DNA of 64,000 bases from Streptomyces sp. NRRL S-37 (GTDB lineage: Bacteria; Actinomycetota; Actinomycetes; Streptomycetales; Streptomycetaceae): contig NZ_JOIZ01000021.1 of assembly GCF_000721605.1 (NCBI RefSeq), forward strand, positions 1-64,000. The letters run 5' to 3'. The notes under the pieces are model-generated. The model did no database searches. It saw only the letters and a list, made by a program, of their open reading frames with translations, and was not told the origin of the DNA. Each line of letters opens with the position of its first letter. The stretch's first letter is position 1. Below, piece after piece: positions 9,054-16,780 of the stretch. Made by a program: the position numbers and the translations under genes.

Positions 9054-10702
9054 AGAATGCTCGCCATCAGGCGGGCCGCCCGGCGTACCCGGGGGACGGC
9101 CATGCGGCGGGCCGCCGGGTGCAGCACGGTCGCCGTGAGGCCGGTCGGCTGCCAGCGGAGCTGGAGGCGGCCCGGGGGGTGGCCCTCGGGTTCGATGGTG
9201 AGCCGGTGGCGTGGGACGCGGGCGGTCAGGGACGGGAAGGCCAGGGGGGCCAGGAGCAGGCCCCGGTTGCCGTGACCCCGGCAGGTCAGGCGGACCATCG
9301 GGTGACGCACCCCGGTGAAGCCGCTCAGCGGGAGGCGCGCGGTCGCCGGGTCGAGACGGACGCGGCCCTCGAAGACACCGGGGCGGACCGGGGAGAGCCG
9401 GAAGGGGACGGTCAGGCGGCGCCGGCCGGGGGAGACGATCAGGCTCGCGCGCTGGGGGCCGACCGGGAGGCGCAGAGCCGGGTCGTAGGTGCGGACGGTC
9501 AGGTCGACGGAAGCCCCGGGCCCCCGGGTAATCTCCGTGATCTCGTGGCGGAACCGGGCGACGGAGAACGGGCGGGTGCCGAGCTCCAGCTCGGTCAGGT
9601 CCAGTTCGCGGCGGGCGCCCGCCGACCCGGGGACCCGCCCGCCCCAGTACGTACGGCCGTCCGGGCCCGTGGTCAGCTCCCTCGGGGCGACACCGTCCCC
9701 CAGTTCCCGGGCCGCCCACCGGGCCTCGGCCAGCCGCCGGTCGCGGACGAGCTGGAGCACCACCCGCTCGGCGCGGGGCAGCCGGGCGTACGCGCCCGGC
9801 GACAGGGTCTCCAGGTACGGGTTCACCAGGTCCGCGAAGGCCGCCAGCCACTCCTCGTCCCGGTAGGGCAGGTCGCCCGCGTACATCCGGAAGTCGTGCT
9901 TCAGGAACTTGTGGTCCTTGTCCTCGCGCAGCCCCTCGTGCCCGCTCTCGGCCAGGAAGGCGTCGATCAGCCGCTGGACGTGGATCCGGTCGCGGACGTT
10001 GCCGATCAGATGCCGCTGGTTGGAGATGGACGCGGCGCCGGAGCCGGCGTACGGGGCGACGTACCAGAGGTACACCGGCTCGGGGATGATCGTGAACCGC
10101 TTCGCCAGGCAGTACGCCTGGGCCGAGAAGAGCTGGTCCTCGTAGTGGATGCCCTCGGGGAAGCGCAGGCCGTGCCGGTCGAGGAAGGCGCGGGCGTACA
10201 TCTTGCCGGTGGACAGGTGCTCGAAGAACAGCCGCGGATCGGCCTCGATGCCGTCCAGGGTGCGGCGTTCGCGCACGAGGTGCGGCATCCAGGTGGAGCG
10301 GCGGCCGGTGTCCACCCGGATCCGCCGCACCGCGCCCATCGCGAAGTCGAGGTCGCGCTCGCGGTGCGCGGCGAGCAGCGAGGCGACCGACTCCGGCGGG
10401 AGCTCGTCGTCGCTGTCGAGGAACATCAGGTACGGCGCCCGCGCGATCTCCAGGGCGCGGTTGCGCGGCGCGCTGCACCCGCCGCTGTTCTCCGGCAGCC
10501 GCAGGTACCGGATACGGCCGTCGCGGGCCGCCAGCGCCCGCGCCACCCGGGGGGTGTCGTCCGTGGAGTGGTCGTCGCTGATGACGATCTCGATGTTCCG
10601 GTGGGTCTGGCGGCGCACGGACTCCACCGCGCGGGGGAGCCGTCCGGCGTCGTTGTGCACGATCACCGTGACGGTCACGTCGGGGAGCCGGGGAGTGTTC
10701 AT
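9035..10702 (-). CDS. GT2 family glycosyltransferase with C-terminal beta-rich extension
   Basis: This 555-residue protein opens with a GT-A fold: VTVTVIVHNDAGRLPRAVES, then VISDDHSTDDTP and the metal-binding FLDSDDELPPES near residue 100. A family-typical acceptor region (YEDQLFSAQAY) follows, and the C-terminal half is a non-catalytic, Arg-rich, beta-like domain. It is the last gene of a leftward operon. Its ATG (10702) overlaps the TGA of the TagF-like gene by four bases, implying translational coupling. Together they suggest a glycosyltransferase decorating or extending a teichoic-acid-like polymer. The last residues (LSPSGA) are encoded by a dispersed repeat. The sugar donor is unknown. 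Confidence 0.88.
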   Translation of the reverse strand: MNTPRLPDVTVTVIVHNDAGRLPRAVESVRRQTHRNIEIVISDDHSTDDTPRVARALAARDGRIRYLRLPENSGGCSAPRNRALEIARAPYLMFLDSDDELPPESVASLLAAHRERDLDFAMGAVRRIRVDTGRRSTWMPHLVRERRTLDGIEADPRLFFEHLSTGKMYARAFLDRHGLRFPEGIHYEDQLFSAQAYCLAKRFTIIPEPVYLWYVAPYAGSGAASISNQRHLIGNVRDRIHVQRLIDAFLAESGHEGLREDKDHKFLKHDFRMYAGDLPYRDEEWLAAFADLVNPYLETLSPGAYARLPRAERVVLQLVRDRRLAEARWAARELGDGVAPRELTTGPDGRTYWGGRVPGSAGARRELDLTELELGTRPFSVARFRHEITEITRGPGASVDLTVRTYDPALRLPVGPQRASLIVSPGRRRLTVPFRLSPVRPGVFEGRVRLDPATARLPLSGFTGVRHPMVRLTCRGHGNRGLLLAPLAFPSLTARVPRHRLTIEPEGHPPGRLQLRWQPTGLTATVLHPAARRMAVPRVRRAARLMASILSPSGA

Positions 10703-12900
10703 GACGCCTCCTCGGGGGTCGGCGCCGGGGTGCGTTCGCCGAGCGGCAGCACCGGCGGCAGCGACGCCTCGTCCTGGCCGAGGAAGACCCGGCGCACGAC
10801 GCGTTCGGCGGCGCGGCCGTCGTCGTACTCGCAGAACCGGCGCCGGAAGACGGCCCGCGCCTTCGCCGCGCCGTCGTCGCGCCAGGCGTCGGTGGTGAGG
10901 ATCCCGGTCAGCTCGTCCTGGGTGCGGGCCACCGGGCCGGGTGCCTCGGCCATCAGGTCGAAGTAGACGCCGCGCGTGGTGCGGTACGTCTCCCAGTCGT
11001 CGGCGTGGACGACGATCGGGCGGTCGAGGTTGGCGTAGTCGAACATGATCGACGAGTAGTCCGTGACCAGGACGTCGGCGGCCAGGCACAGCTCCTCCAC
11101 CGGGTCGTAGGACGAGACGTCCACGACGCGGCCGGAGCGGCGCGGGCCGGCCGGCGGGGAGGCGGGGGAGGCGGCACCGTCGTAGAAGTAGTGGCCGCGC
11201 ACCAGCAGCACGGTGTCCTCGCCGAGCCGTTCGGCGAGGGCGGCGAGGTCCAGGCGCGGGGTCCAGCCGGCCTCGTAGTCGCGGTGCGTGGGCGCGTACA
11301 GGACGGCCCGGCGGCCGGGCGCGATGCCGAGGCGTTCGCGGACCGCGCGGATGTCGTCGGCGCCGGCCGTGTAGTAGACGTCGTTGCGCGGATAGCCGTG
11401 ATCGAGCGAGACGAACCGCGACGGGTACGCCCTCTCCCACATGCGGGTGGTGTGGCTGTTGGCGGAGATGCTGAAGTCCCATTTGTCGACGCGTTCCAGC
11501 AGCGCGTCGAAGTCCAGGCCCTGGGCGGCGGCCGGGAACGGCATCTGGTCCACGCCCATGCGCTTGAGCGGGGTGCCGTGGTGGGTCTGGAGGTGGACCG
11601 TGCCGGGGCGTTTGACCACGGCGTTCGGGAAGTTGACGTTGTTGACGAGGTACTTCGCGGTGGCGAGCGTCTCCCAGTAGCGGCGGGTGCCGGGGACGAC
11701 GTGGTCGGTGCCGGGCGGGAGCAGGGCGGCGTTCTCGGCGGTCACCACCCACACCGGGTGGATGTGCGGGGCGAGTTCGGCGAGCTTCGCGGCGATCGCG
11801 GCCGGGTTGCAGGCGACCCCGCGGTTCCAGTAGGCGGCGAACACCGCCAGGCGGGGGTCGACGGGGCGGCGCAGGGCCCTGCGGTACTGCTGCTCGCGGA
11901 CCTGTGCGCCGAGCCGGCGCCGGCCGGTGCGCACGGTGGACCGCACGGCGCGGCGGGCCCGGTTGGCGGTCTGGAAGGCGCGGTATCTGCCGTAGGCGTC
12001 CTCTTCGAGCAGGGAGCGGCGGATGCCCTCGGGGCCGGCGGGGCGCCGGTGGCCCTCGGGGCGGCGGCGCAGGGCGGCGGCCGAGGCCCGGTGGAAGAAC
12101 TCCCGGGCCACGTCCTCGGGCATGTCGCCGCGGGTGAAGGCGCGCAGGCAGTCACGGACCATGATCTCGTAGAGCACGGTGTAGACGGCGGGGCGTTCGC
12201 GGGCGAGGTCGAGGAGGCTCTCGTAGCGGTCGACGAGCGCGTAGTGCTGTGCGGGGGTGAGCGGCGGGAGGGCGGCGGGGCGCAGCCGGCGGTCCTCGTG
12301 GGCGATGTGCGGCAGGGCGGCGATGCGGCCGGCGAGCAGCAGGGCGGCGAGGGCCGCGTGCGGTTCGTCGTCGGTGGTGAGCTGCTCCTCGTGCGCCCGC
12401 CAGAAACCGGCGCGCAGGACGCGGGTGCCGAGCAGCGGGGTCAGGCGCAGCAGGTAGGCGCTGTCGTCGAGGGCGAGGTCGGTGCGGCCCGCGCGGGCGA
12501 GCAGGGGGCCGTCCGCCGAGGGGAGCCCGGAACGGCGCCAGGTGCCGCGCAGGTGGTCCAGGAGCAGGACGTCCACGGCGGCGGGGAGCCCGGCGACCCG
12601 TTCGGCGACGGTACGGGTGCTGCCGGGCGGCAGGCCGTCCTTGGCGCGGACGAAGTGCAGCCAGCGGCCGGCGGCCCGCGCCGCCCCCGCCGCCCTGGCC
12701 GTCGCGTCGGACGTGCCGTCGGGCAGGGGCAGCACCCGGACGTGCGGGGCGTGCCGCCGGGCGGTCTCGTGGGCCCAGTCGCCGACGGCGGCGACGACGA
12801 CCTCGGTGTCCGGGAGGGGCCGGTCGGTGAGGGAGTCGAGCAGGCCGGTCAGGTGGTCCTGGGTGTTCGGCCCGTGGACGATGACGCTGAGCTCGGGCAT
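10699..12900 (-). CDS. GT2-like domain fused to CDP-glycerol glycerophosphotransferase (TagF-like)
   Basis: This 733-residue protein has two parts. Residues 1 to about 250 resemble a GT2 domain (MPELSVIVHGPNTQDHLTGL), but where active members have DSDD it reads FVRAKDGLPPG, so it may be catalytically dead. From about residue 340 a Glyphos_transf (TagF) domain runs to the end, with QTHHGTPLKRMG, GYPRNDVYY, VLYAPTHRDYE and VTDYSSIMFDYANL, the last two being family hallmarks. TagF enzymes polymerise poly(glycerol phosphate) on the cytoplasmic membrane face. The gene follows the ABC exporter genes by 91 bp and overlaps the GT2 gene. The product is therefore likely to build or modify a teichoic-acid-type wall polymer. 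Confidence 0.88.
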   Translation of the reverse strand: MPELSVIVHGPNTQDHLTGLLDSLTDRPLPDTEVVVAAVGDWAHETARRHAPHVRVLPLPDGTSDATARAAGAARAAGRWLHFVRAKDGLPPGSTRTVAERVAGLPAAVDVLLLDHLRGTWRRSGLPSADGPLLARAGRTDLALDDSAYLLRLTPLLGTRVLRAGFWRAHEEQLTTDDEPHAALAALLLAGRIAALPHIAHEDRRLRPAALPPLTPAQHYALVDRYESLLDLARERPAVYTVLYEIMVRDCLRAFTRGDMPEDVAREFFHRASAAALRRRPEGHRRPAGPEGIRRSLLEEDAYGRYRAFQTANRARRAVRSTVRTGRRRLGAQVREQQYRRALRRPVDPRLAVFAAYWNRGVACNPAAIAAKLAELAPHIHPVWVVTAENAALLPPGTDHVVPGTRRYWETLATAKYLVNNVNFPNAVVKRPGTVHLQTHHGTPLKRMGVDQMPFPAAAQGLDFDALLERVDKWDFSISANSHTTRMWERAYPSRFVSLDHGYPRNDVYYTAGADDIRAVRERLGIAPGRRAVLYAPTHRDYEAGWTPRLDLAALAERLGEDTVLLVRGHYFYDGAASPASPPAGPRRSGRVVDVSSYDPVEELCLAADVLVTDYSSIMFDYANLDRPIVVHADDWETYRTTRGVYFDLMAEAPGPVARTQDELTGILTTDAWRDDGAAKARAVFRRRFCEYDDGRAAERVVRRVFLGQDEASLPPVLPLGERTPAPTPEEAS

Positions 12901-12991
12901 CGCGGGACTCCTTCGGCTGCTCGTCGCTCCGGACGGTCCTCTTCGGTCATATTGGCATCAATACGATGAAGTGGCCGCGCGGGCGTGAGCC

Positions 12992-13547
12992 TCAGGAGGA
13001 CACCGGTACCGCCTTCGGCTTGGGCTGCGGCTTGCGGGCCGTGGCCTTGCCCGAGGTGAACGCCTCGTACTCCTTGAGCACGTCCTCCGTCGGTCCGTCC
13101 ATCAGCAGCTCGCCCCGCTCCAGCCAGAGCACGCGGTCGCAGGTGTCGCGGATCGACTTGTTGTTGTGGCTGACCAGGAACACCGTCCCCGCCCGCTTGC
13201 GCAGCTCCCGGATGCGGGCCTCGGAGCGCTTCTGGAAGGAGCGGTCGCCGGTGGCCAGCGCCTCGTCGACGAGGAGGACGTCGTGGTCCTTGGAGGAGGG
13301 TCGACTTGCCCGAGCCGTTGGTGCCGATGAGCCCGATCGCCTCGCCCCGGTACGCCACGAAGGAGACCCCGCGCACGGCGTGCACCGTGCGCACACCGGA
13401 CGCCTTCTCGGCCTGCTTGCGGCGCAGCATGCGGTTGAGGGCGGCGGTGGCGGAGCCGCGTCCGGCGCCGGTGCCGTTGACCCGGTAGACGATGTCGACG
13501 CGGTCGGCGACGACCGTGGGGATCCTGGTGTCGCTGCTGTCAGCCAC
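12992..13547 (-). pseudogene. Teichoic-acid-type ABC exporter ATPase, internal deletion
   Basis: The reading frame starts at the GTG at 13547 and shows the N-terminus and Walker A (GLIGTNGSGKSTLL) of a TagH/Wzt-like ATPase. It changes frame near 13295 and continues as KDHDVLLVDEALATGDRSFQ (Walker B) through VFLVSHNNKSIRDTC to the end. Family members have roughly 90-110 residues between the two motifs, including the Q-loop and ABC signature. Here almost none remain, so about 280-300 bases are missing and the frame is broken. As written it cannot make a working ATPase. The gene overlaps the permease by eight bases, as in intact loci. A sequencing or assembly error is a serious alternative to a real lesion. 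Confidence 0.88.
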
Positions 13548-13927
13548 GGCCGTATTTCTCCTCTGCCTTCCAGAAGTACACGAAGCCGATCACACCGGCC
13601 AGCAGCGCCCAGCCCACCGCGAACGCCCACACGTGCCCGCACCAGCCCCAGGTTCCCGGAGATGGCCCGGACCCCGGCAAGCACCGAGCTCTGGGTGAAG
13701 GTGAACACGAACACGCCCGTCACCAGGAACGGCACGTACACGTCGTGCGGGATGCCCCGGCGGGCGCCCAGCAGCAGGCCGAAGATGAAGAAGTACACGG
13801 CCGCGTTCAGCAGCGGGGTCGCCACCTGCCAGAGCTGGCCGAGCTTGGCCTGGCTGTACTGGGCGGTCTCGGCGGGGGGTACCGGGGCGCCCGGTGCGGG
13901 GGGAGGTGTGTGGAGGACCTGACTCAC
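13540..13927 (-). pseudogene. Teichoic-acid-type ABC exporter permease, internal deletions
   Basis: From a GTG at 13927 the frame gives a short Pro-rich start joined to ETAQYSQAKLGQLWQVATPL, the first membrane helix (LLNAAVYFFIFGLLLG) and VFVFTFTQSSVLAGVRAI. After NLGLVRA near 13632 the frame changes, and only the last helix and tail (HVWAFAVGWALLAGVIGFV, then YFWKAEEKYGRG) remain, ending at 13540. Homologues are near 290 residues, so about 140 residues are lost from the middle. The abrupt Pro-rich junction before ETAQYSQ suggests another missing piece near 13870. The gene would be first in the leftward operon exporting the polymer made by the TagF and GT2 products. Confidence 0.85.
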
Positions 13928-13975
13928 ATCCGGCGCTTTCGCTAGAGAGAGGGGGTGGCGACGGGCCGGTCGTAC

Positions 13976-14052
13976 GTCGGAACGGCACCGTACCGTCGCA
14001 ACGGGAGCGTAAGTCGAAAGAACGTCGGAACGCAACCGTTTCGTCGTGACGG
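13976..14052. promoter_or_regulatory. Two direct 29-bp repeats, probable TetR operators
   Basis: Copies at 13976-14004 and 14024-14052 share 23 of 29 bases. Each begins GTCGGAACG and contains ACCGT, nine bases, then ACGG, which is a dyad of the kind TetR proteins bind. They lie in the divergent region between the exporter permease and the TetR gene, so the regulator may control both genes. Confidence 0.6.
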
Positions 14053-14072
14053 TATCGGCCTATGCTGTCCGC

Positions 14073-14699
14073 ATGACGACGAACGCCGACGAGCCCCAGC
14101 CGCGTCCGCGCCGCAGGGCGCCCGCCGGGGCCGCCGTACTGCGCGAGGACGTGACGGAGGCCATCCGGGCGGCCGTCTTCGAGGAACTGGCCGCGGCCGG
14201 CTACGCGCGGATGTCGATCGAGGGGATCGCGCGCCGCGCGGGCGTCGGCAAGACCGCGGTGTACCGCCGCTGGCGCTCCAAACTGCACCTCGTCCTCGAC
14301 CTGGTCTCCGCGATCGCCGTCCAGGGCCTGCCCGCGCCGGACACCGGCTCCCTGGAGGGCGACCTGCGCCTGCTGTACGAGGTCACCTCCCGCGCCCTGC
14401 GCCACCCCGTCGCCTCGCAGATCCTCCCCGACCTCCAGGCCGAGGCCGCCCGCAACCCCGAGATCGCCGAGGCCCTGCAGAAGGCGCTGCGCGAGGGCCA
14501 GGACTCCGTCGCCCGGGGGATCGTCGCGGCGGCACAGGAGCGCGGCGACCTCCGTCCCGGCGCCGACCACGCCCTGGCCCTCGACCTGATCTCGGGCCCC
14601 CTGTACTGGCGCTCGGTGGTCATCCGCGGCCCGAAGCCGCCGAAGGGCTACCTGGAGGCGCTGACCCGGGCGACGGCGGAGGCGCTGAAGGCGCTGTGA
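14073..14699 (+). CDS. TetR/AcrR family transcriptional regulator
   Basis: This 208-residue protein has an N-terminal helix-turn-helix at about residues 30-75: DVTEAIRAAVFEELAAAGY, MSIEGIARRAGVGKTAVYRR, then WRSKLHL. Its C-terminal ligand-binding half is LRHPVASQILPDLQAEA and ALDLISGPLYWRSVV, typical of the TetR_C_11-like group. The start is the ATG at 14073. A TATGCT -10-like element at 14061-14066 lies only seven bases upstream, so the mRNA may be leaderless. Two repeated dyads overlap or precede this promoter, which suggests autorepression and control of the divergent exporter operon. The ligand is unknown. Confidence 0.88.
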   Translation: MTTNADEPQPRPRRRAPAGAAVLREDVTEAIRAAVFEELAAAGYARMSIEGIARRAGVGKTAVYRRWRSKLHLVLDLVSAIAVQGLPAPDTGSLEGDLRLLYEVTSRALRHPVASQILPDLQAEAARNPEIAEALQKALREGQDSVARGIVAAAQERGDLRPGADHALALDLISGPLYWRSVVIRGPKPPKGYLEALTRATAEALKAL

Positions 14700-14803
14700 A
14701 GAGGCGCTTCGCGCCCTGAGCTCCCCTCTGCCCGCCGCCGTACGGCGTTGTCAGCGCCCGTTGTGAAGGTGGCCGGCCACGGTCACGCGGAGGTCGCCGG
14801 AGG

Positions 14804-14935
14804 TCAGTTGAGCAGGGTGGTGTCGGCGACCTGCTGGAGGTCGTCGCGGTCGACGCCGCTCGCGGCCTGGACGGCGATCCCGTAGGAGAGGGAGACGACA
14901 TACCGGGCGAGCCGGTCCCGGCCACTGCCGTGTGA
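14804..14935 (-). pseudogene. C-terminal remnant of a second TetR regulator
   Basis: In this frame the last 43 codons read SHGSGRDRLARYVVSLSYGI, then AVQAASGVDRDDLQQVADTT and LLN before TGA. This is the closing helix of a TetR/AcrR regulator of the type that ends in ASGATRDELQQVAD. No helix-turn-helix or start codon precedes it: the frame upstream runs into the leader of the reductase gene. The gene would have been divergent from the reductase, whose leader still keeps a 15-bp palindrome. The body of the regulator is therefore missing by deletion or by misassembly. Confidence 0.7.
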
Positions 14936-14974
14936 CGCGGCGATGACTTTTCCCGGCCCGAGGAGTCTCACCCT

Positions 14975-14989
14975 TGTTGTCCGACAACA
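14975..14989. promoter_or_regulatory. Perfect 15-bp palindrome, likely operator
   Basis: TGTTGTC-C-GACAACA is a perfect dyad centred at 14982, 12 bases before the reductase start codon. The fragment of a TetR gene ending at 14804 lies just to its left, so it is a good candidate for that lost regulator's operator. Confidence 0.6.
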
Positions 14990-15001
14990 CGGGAGGAACG
15001 C

Positions 15002-15646
15002 GTGACTCAGCTCCTGAGAGTCCAGAACTTCAACGTCTCGAGCGACGGCATCGCCGCCGGCAAGAACCAGAGCCTCGAGCTGCCGTTCGGTCTCGAGCAT
15101 CCCGAGCGGCTGTTCGCGTGGGCCGGCGCCACGGCGAGCTGGCCCATGCGCACCGACCCCGGGGGCAGCCGGGGTCTCGACGACTACTTCACCCGGGACT
15201 TCGCGCGCAACATCGGCGCCGAGATCATGGGCCGCAACAAGTTCGGGCCCCAGCGCGGGCCCTGGCAGGACCACGAGTGGCGCGGCTGGTGGGGGGAGGA
15301 GCCCCCGTTCCGCACCCCGGTGTTCGTCATGACCCACCACGAGCGTCCTTCGTTCACGCTCTCCGACACCACGTTCCACTTCGTCGCCGGCGACCCGGCC
15401 GCGGTCCTCGAGCGGGCGCGAGAAGCGGCGCGGGGCAAGGACGTCCGGCTCGGCGGCGGGGTCACCACCATCAGGCAGTTCCTCGACGCGGACCTCGTCG
15501 ACACCCTGCACGTGGTGGTCTCCCCGGTGAAGCTCGGGTCCGGACTGCGCCTGTGGGAGTCCCCCGACGAACTGCGCGACCGGTACCACCTGGAGGTCGT
15601 GCCCAGCCCGAGCGGCGTGACCCACCACCTGTTCTGGCGGAAGTGA
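15002..15646 (+). CDS. Dihydrofolate-reductase-like (RibD C-terminal domain) oxidoreductase
   Basis: This 214-residue protein has the RibD_C/DHFR-like fold of actinobacterial dihydrofolate reductase family proteins. Visible landmarks are QNFNVSSDGIAAGKNQ at the N-terminus, IMGRNKFGPQRGPW (nucleotide loop), FVMTHHERPS, RLGGGVTTIRQFLDADLVD and HVVVSPVKLGSGLRLW. It starts at a GTG at 15002 with a strong GGAGG seven bases upstream. Such proteins probably use NADPH, but the substrate is not known, and they should not be taken as true FolA. The gene seems to have been paired with a divergent TetR regulator now reduced to a stub. Confidence 0.85.
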   Translation: MTQLLRVQNFNVSSDGIAAGKNQSLELPFGLEHPERLFAWAGATASWPMRTDPGGSRGLDDYFTRDFARNIGAEIMGRNKFGPQRGPWQDHEWRGWWGEEPPFRTPVFVMTHHERPSFTLSDTTFHFVAGDPAAVLERAREAARGKDVRLGGGVTTIRQFLDADLVDTLHVVVSPVKLGSGLRLWESPDELRDRYHLEVVPSPSGVTHHLFWRK

Positions 15647-15649
15647 CCG

Positions 15650-15742
15650 GCCCTCGGGGCCGCACTAGAAGGGGGCGCCCAGGGCGTCGCCCACGGCGGA
15701 GCCGATGACGGCGCCCAGGGCGCGTTCGGTGCGGGTCGGCAT
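15650..15742 (-). pseudogene. N-terminal stub of an ADP-ribosylglycohydrolase
   Basis: Starting at an ATG (15742-15740) that overlaps the galE stop codon as TGATG, the frame reads MPTRTERALGAVIGSAVGDA then LGAPF. A TAG follows at 15667-15665, then codons for CGPEG. The GDALGAPF sequence is the N-terminal signature of DraG-type ADP-ribosylglycohydrolases, in which FEFGPEG normally follows. The rest of the gene (about 300 residues) is absent, and the end of the convergent reductase gene follows directly. It is therefore a truncated gene once coupled to galE. Confidence 0.7.
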
Positions 15743-16725
15743 CAGGGGCGGGCCGCCGTCGGCGGGTGCAGGCGCAGCCAGCCGGCCCACGCCGAGGTGA
15801 TCATGTCGTCGATGTCGTGGCGGGCCTTCCAGCCCAGTTCCGTGGCCGCGCGGTCGGCGGAGGCGACTACGCGGGGCGGGTCGCCGGGGCGGCGCGGGGC
15901 GACCACGGGCGGGAGGTCGTGGCCGGTGAGGGCGTTGACGCGGTCGATCATCTCCCGCACGGAGACGCCCTCACCGCGGCCGATGTTGAGGGTGAGGTCC
16001 CGGCCGGGGGCGGAGCGCAGCGCGCGGGCCGCCGCGACATGGGCCTCGGCCAGGTCGACGACGTGGATGTAGTCGCGGACACAGGTGCCGTCGGGGGTCG
16101 GGTAGTCGTCGCCGAACACGCGCGGGGGCAGACCGTCCGTCAGCCTCTCGAAGATCATGGGGACGAGGTTGGAGACGCCCGTGTCGGCGAGGTCCGGGCG
16201 GGCGGCGCCGGCGACGTTGAAGTAGCGCAGGCAGGCCGTCGAGAGCCCGGCCGCTCTGCCGGTCGCGCGGACCAGCCACTCGCCGGCCAGTTTCGTCTCA
16301 CCGTACGGCGACAGGGGCGCGCACGGGGTCTCCTCCGTCACGAGGGCCACGTCCGGCATGCCGTACACGGCTGCCGAGGAGGAGAAGACGAAGGAGCGGA
16401 CCCCGGCCGACGTGACCGCGTCCAGCAGGACCCGCAGGCCCTCCACGTTCTCCCGGTAGTAGTGCAGGGGCAGCGACACCGACTCGGCCACCTGCTTCTT
16501 CGCCGCCAGGTGGACGACCCCGGTGACCTCGTGGTCCGCGAGGGCGCGCGCCACCCGCTCACCGTCCAGGGTGGAGCCGACCACCAGCGGCACCCCGTCC
16601 GGCACCCGGTCGGCGAGGCCGGTGGACAGGTCGTCGTACACCACCGCCCGTTCGCCCGCCTCGGTCATCGCCCGTACGACGTGCGCCCCGATGTAGCCGG
16701 CGCCGCCGGTGATCAACCAGGTCAT
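15742..16725 (-). CDS. galE: UDP-glucose 4-epimerase
   Basis: This 327-residue SDR-family enzyme interconverts UDP-glucose and UDP-galactose with bound NAD. The nucleotide-binding glycine motif is GGAGYIG at residues 7-13. The catalytic pair is Tyr141 and Lys145 in YGETK, with the Ser-rich FSSSAAVYG at 114-122. Later landmarks are LRYFNVAGA, YPTPDGTCVRDYIHV and the LNIGRGEGVSVRE segment. The start ATG at 16725 matches the family start (MTWLITGGAG). It lies between a GT2 gene and the glycopolymer operon, so it may supply UDP-galactose for the surface polymer. It could also act in general galactose metabolism. Confidence 0.95.
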   Translation of the reverse strand: MTWLITGGAGYIGAHVVRAMTEAGERAVVYDDLSTGLADRVPDGVPLVVGSTLDGERVARALADHEVTGVVHLAAKKQVAESVSLPLHYYRENVEGLRVLLDAVTSAGVRSFVFSSSAAVYGMPDVALVTEETPCAPLSPYGETKLAGEWLVRATGRAAGLSTACLRYFNVAGAARPDLADTGVSNLVPMIFERLTDGLPPRVFGDDYPTPDGTCVRDYIHVVDLAEAHVAAARALRSAPGRDLTLNIGRGEGVSVREMIDRVNALTGHDLPPVVAPRRPGDPPRVVASADRAATELGWKARHDIDDMITSAWAGWLRLHPPTAARP

Positions 16726-16780
16726 GGACGGCCGTCCCCTCGTCGTTGGCCCGTGCTTCCGCAATCGAACAGGTCGACCC

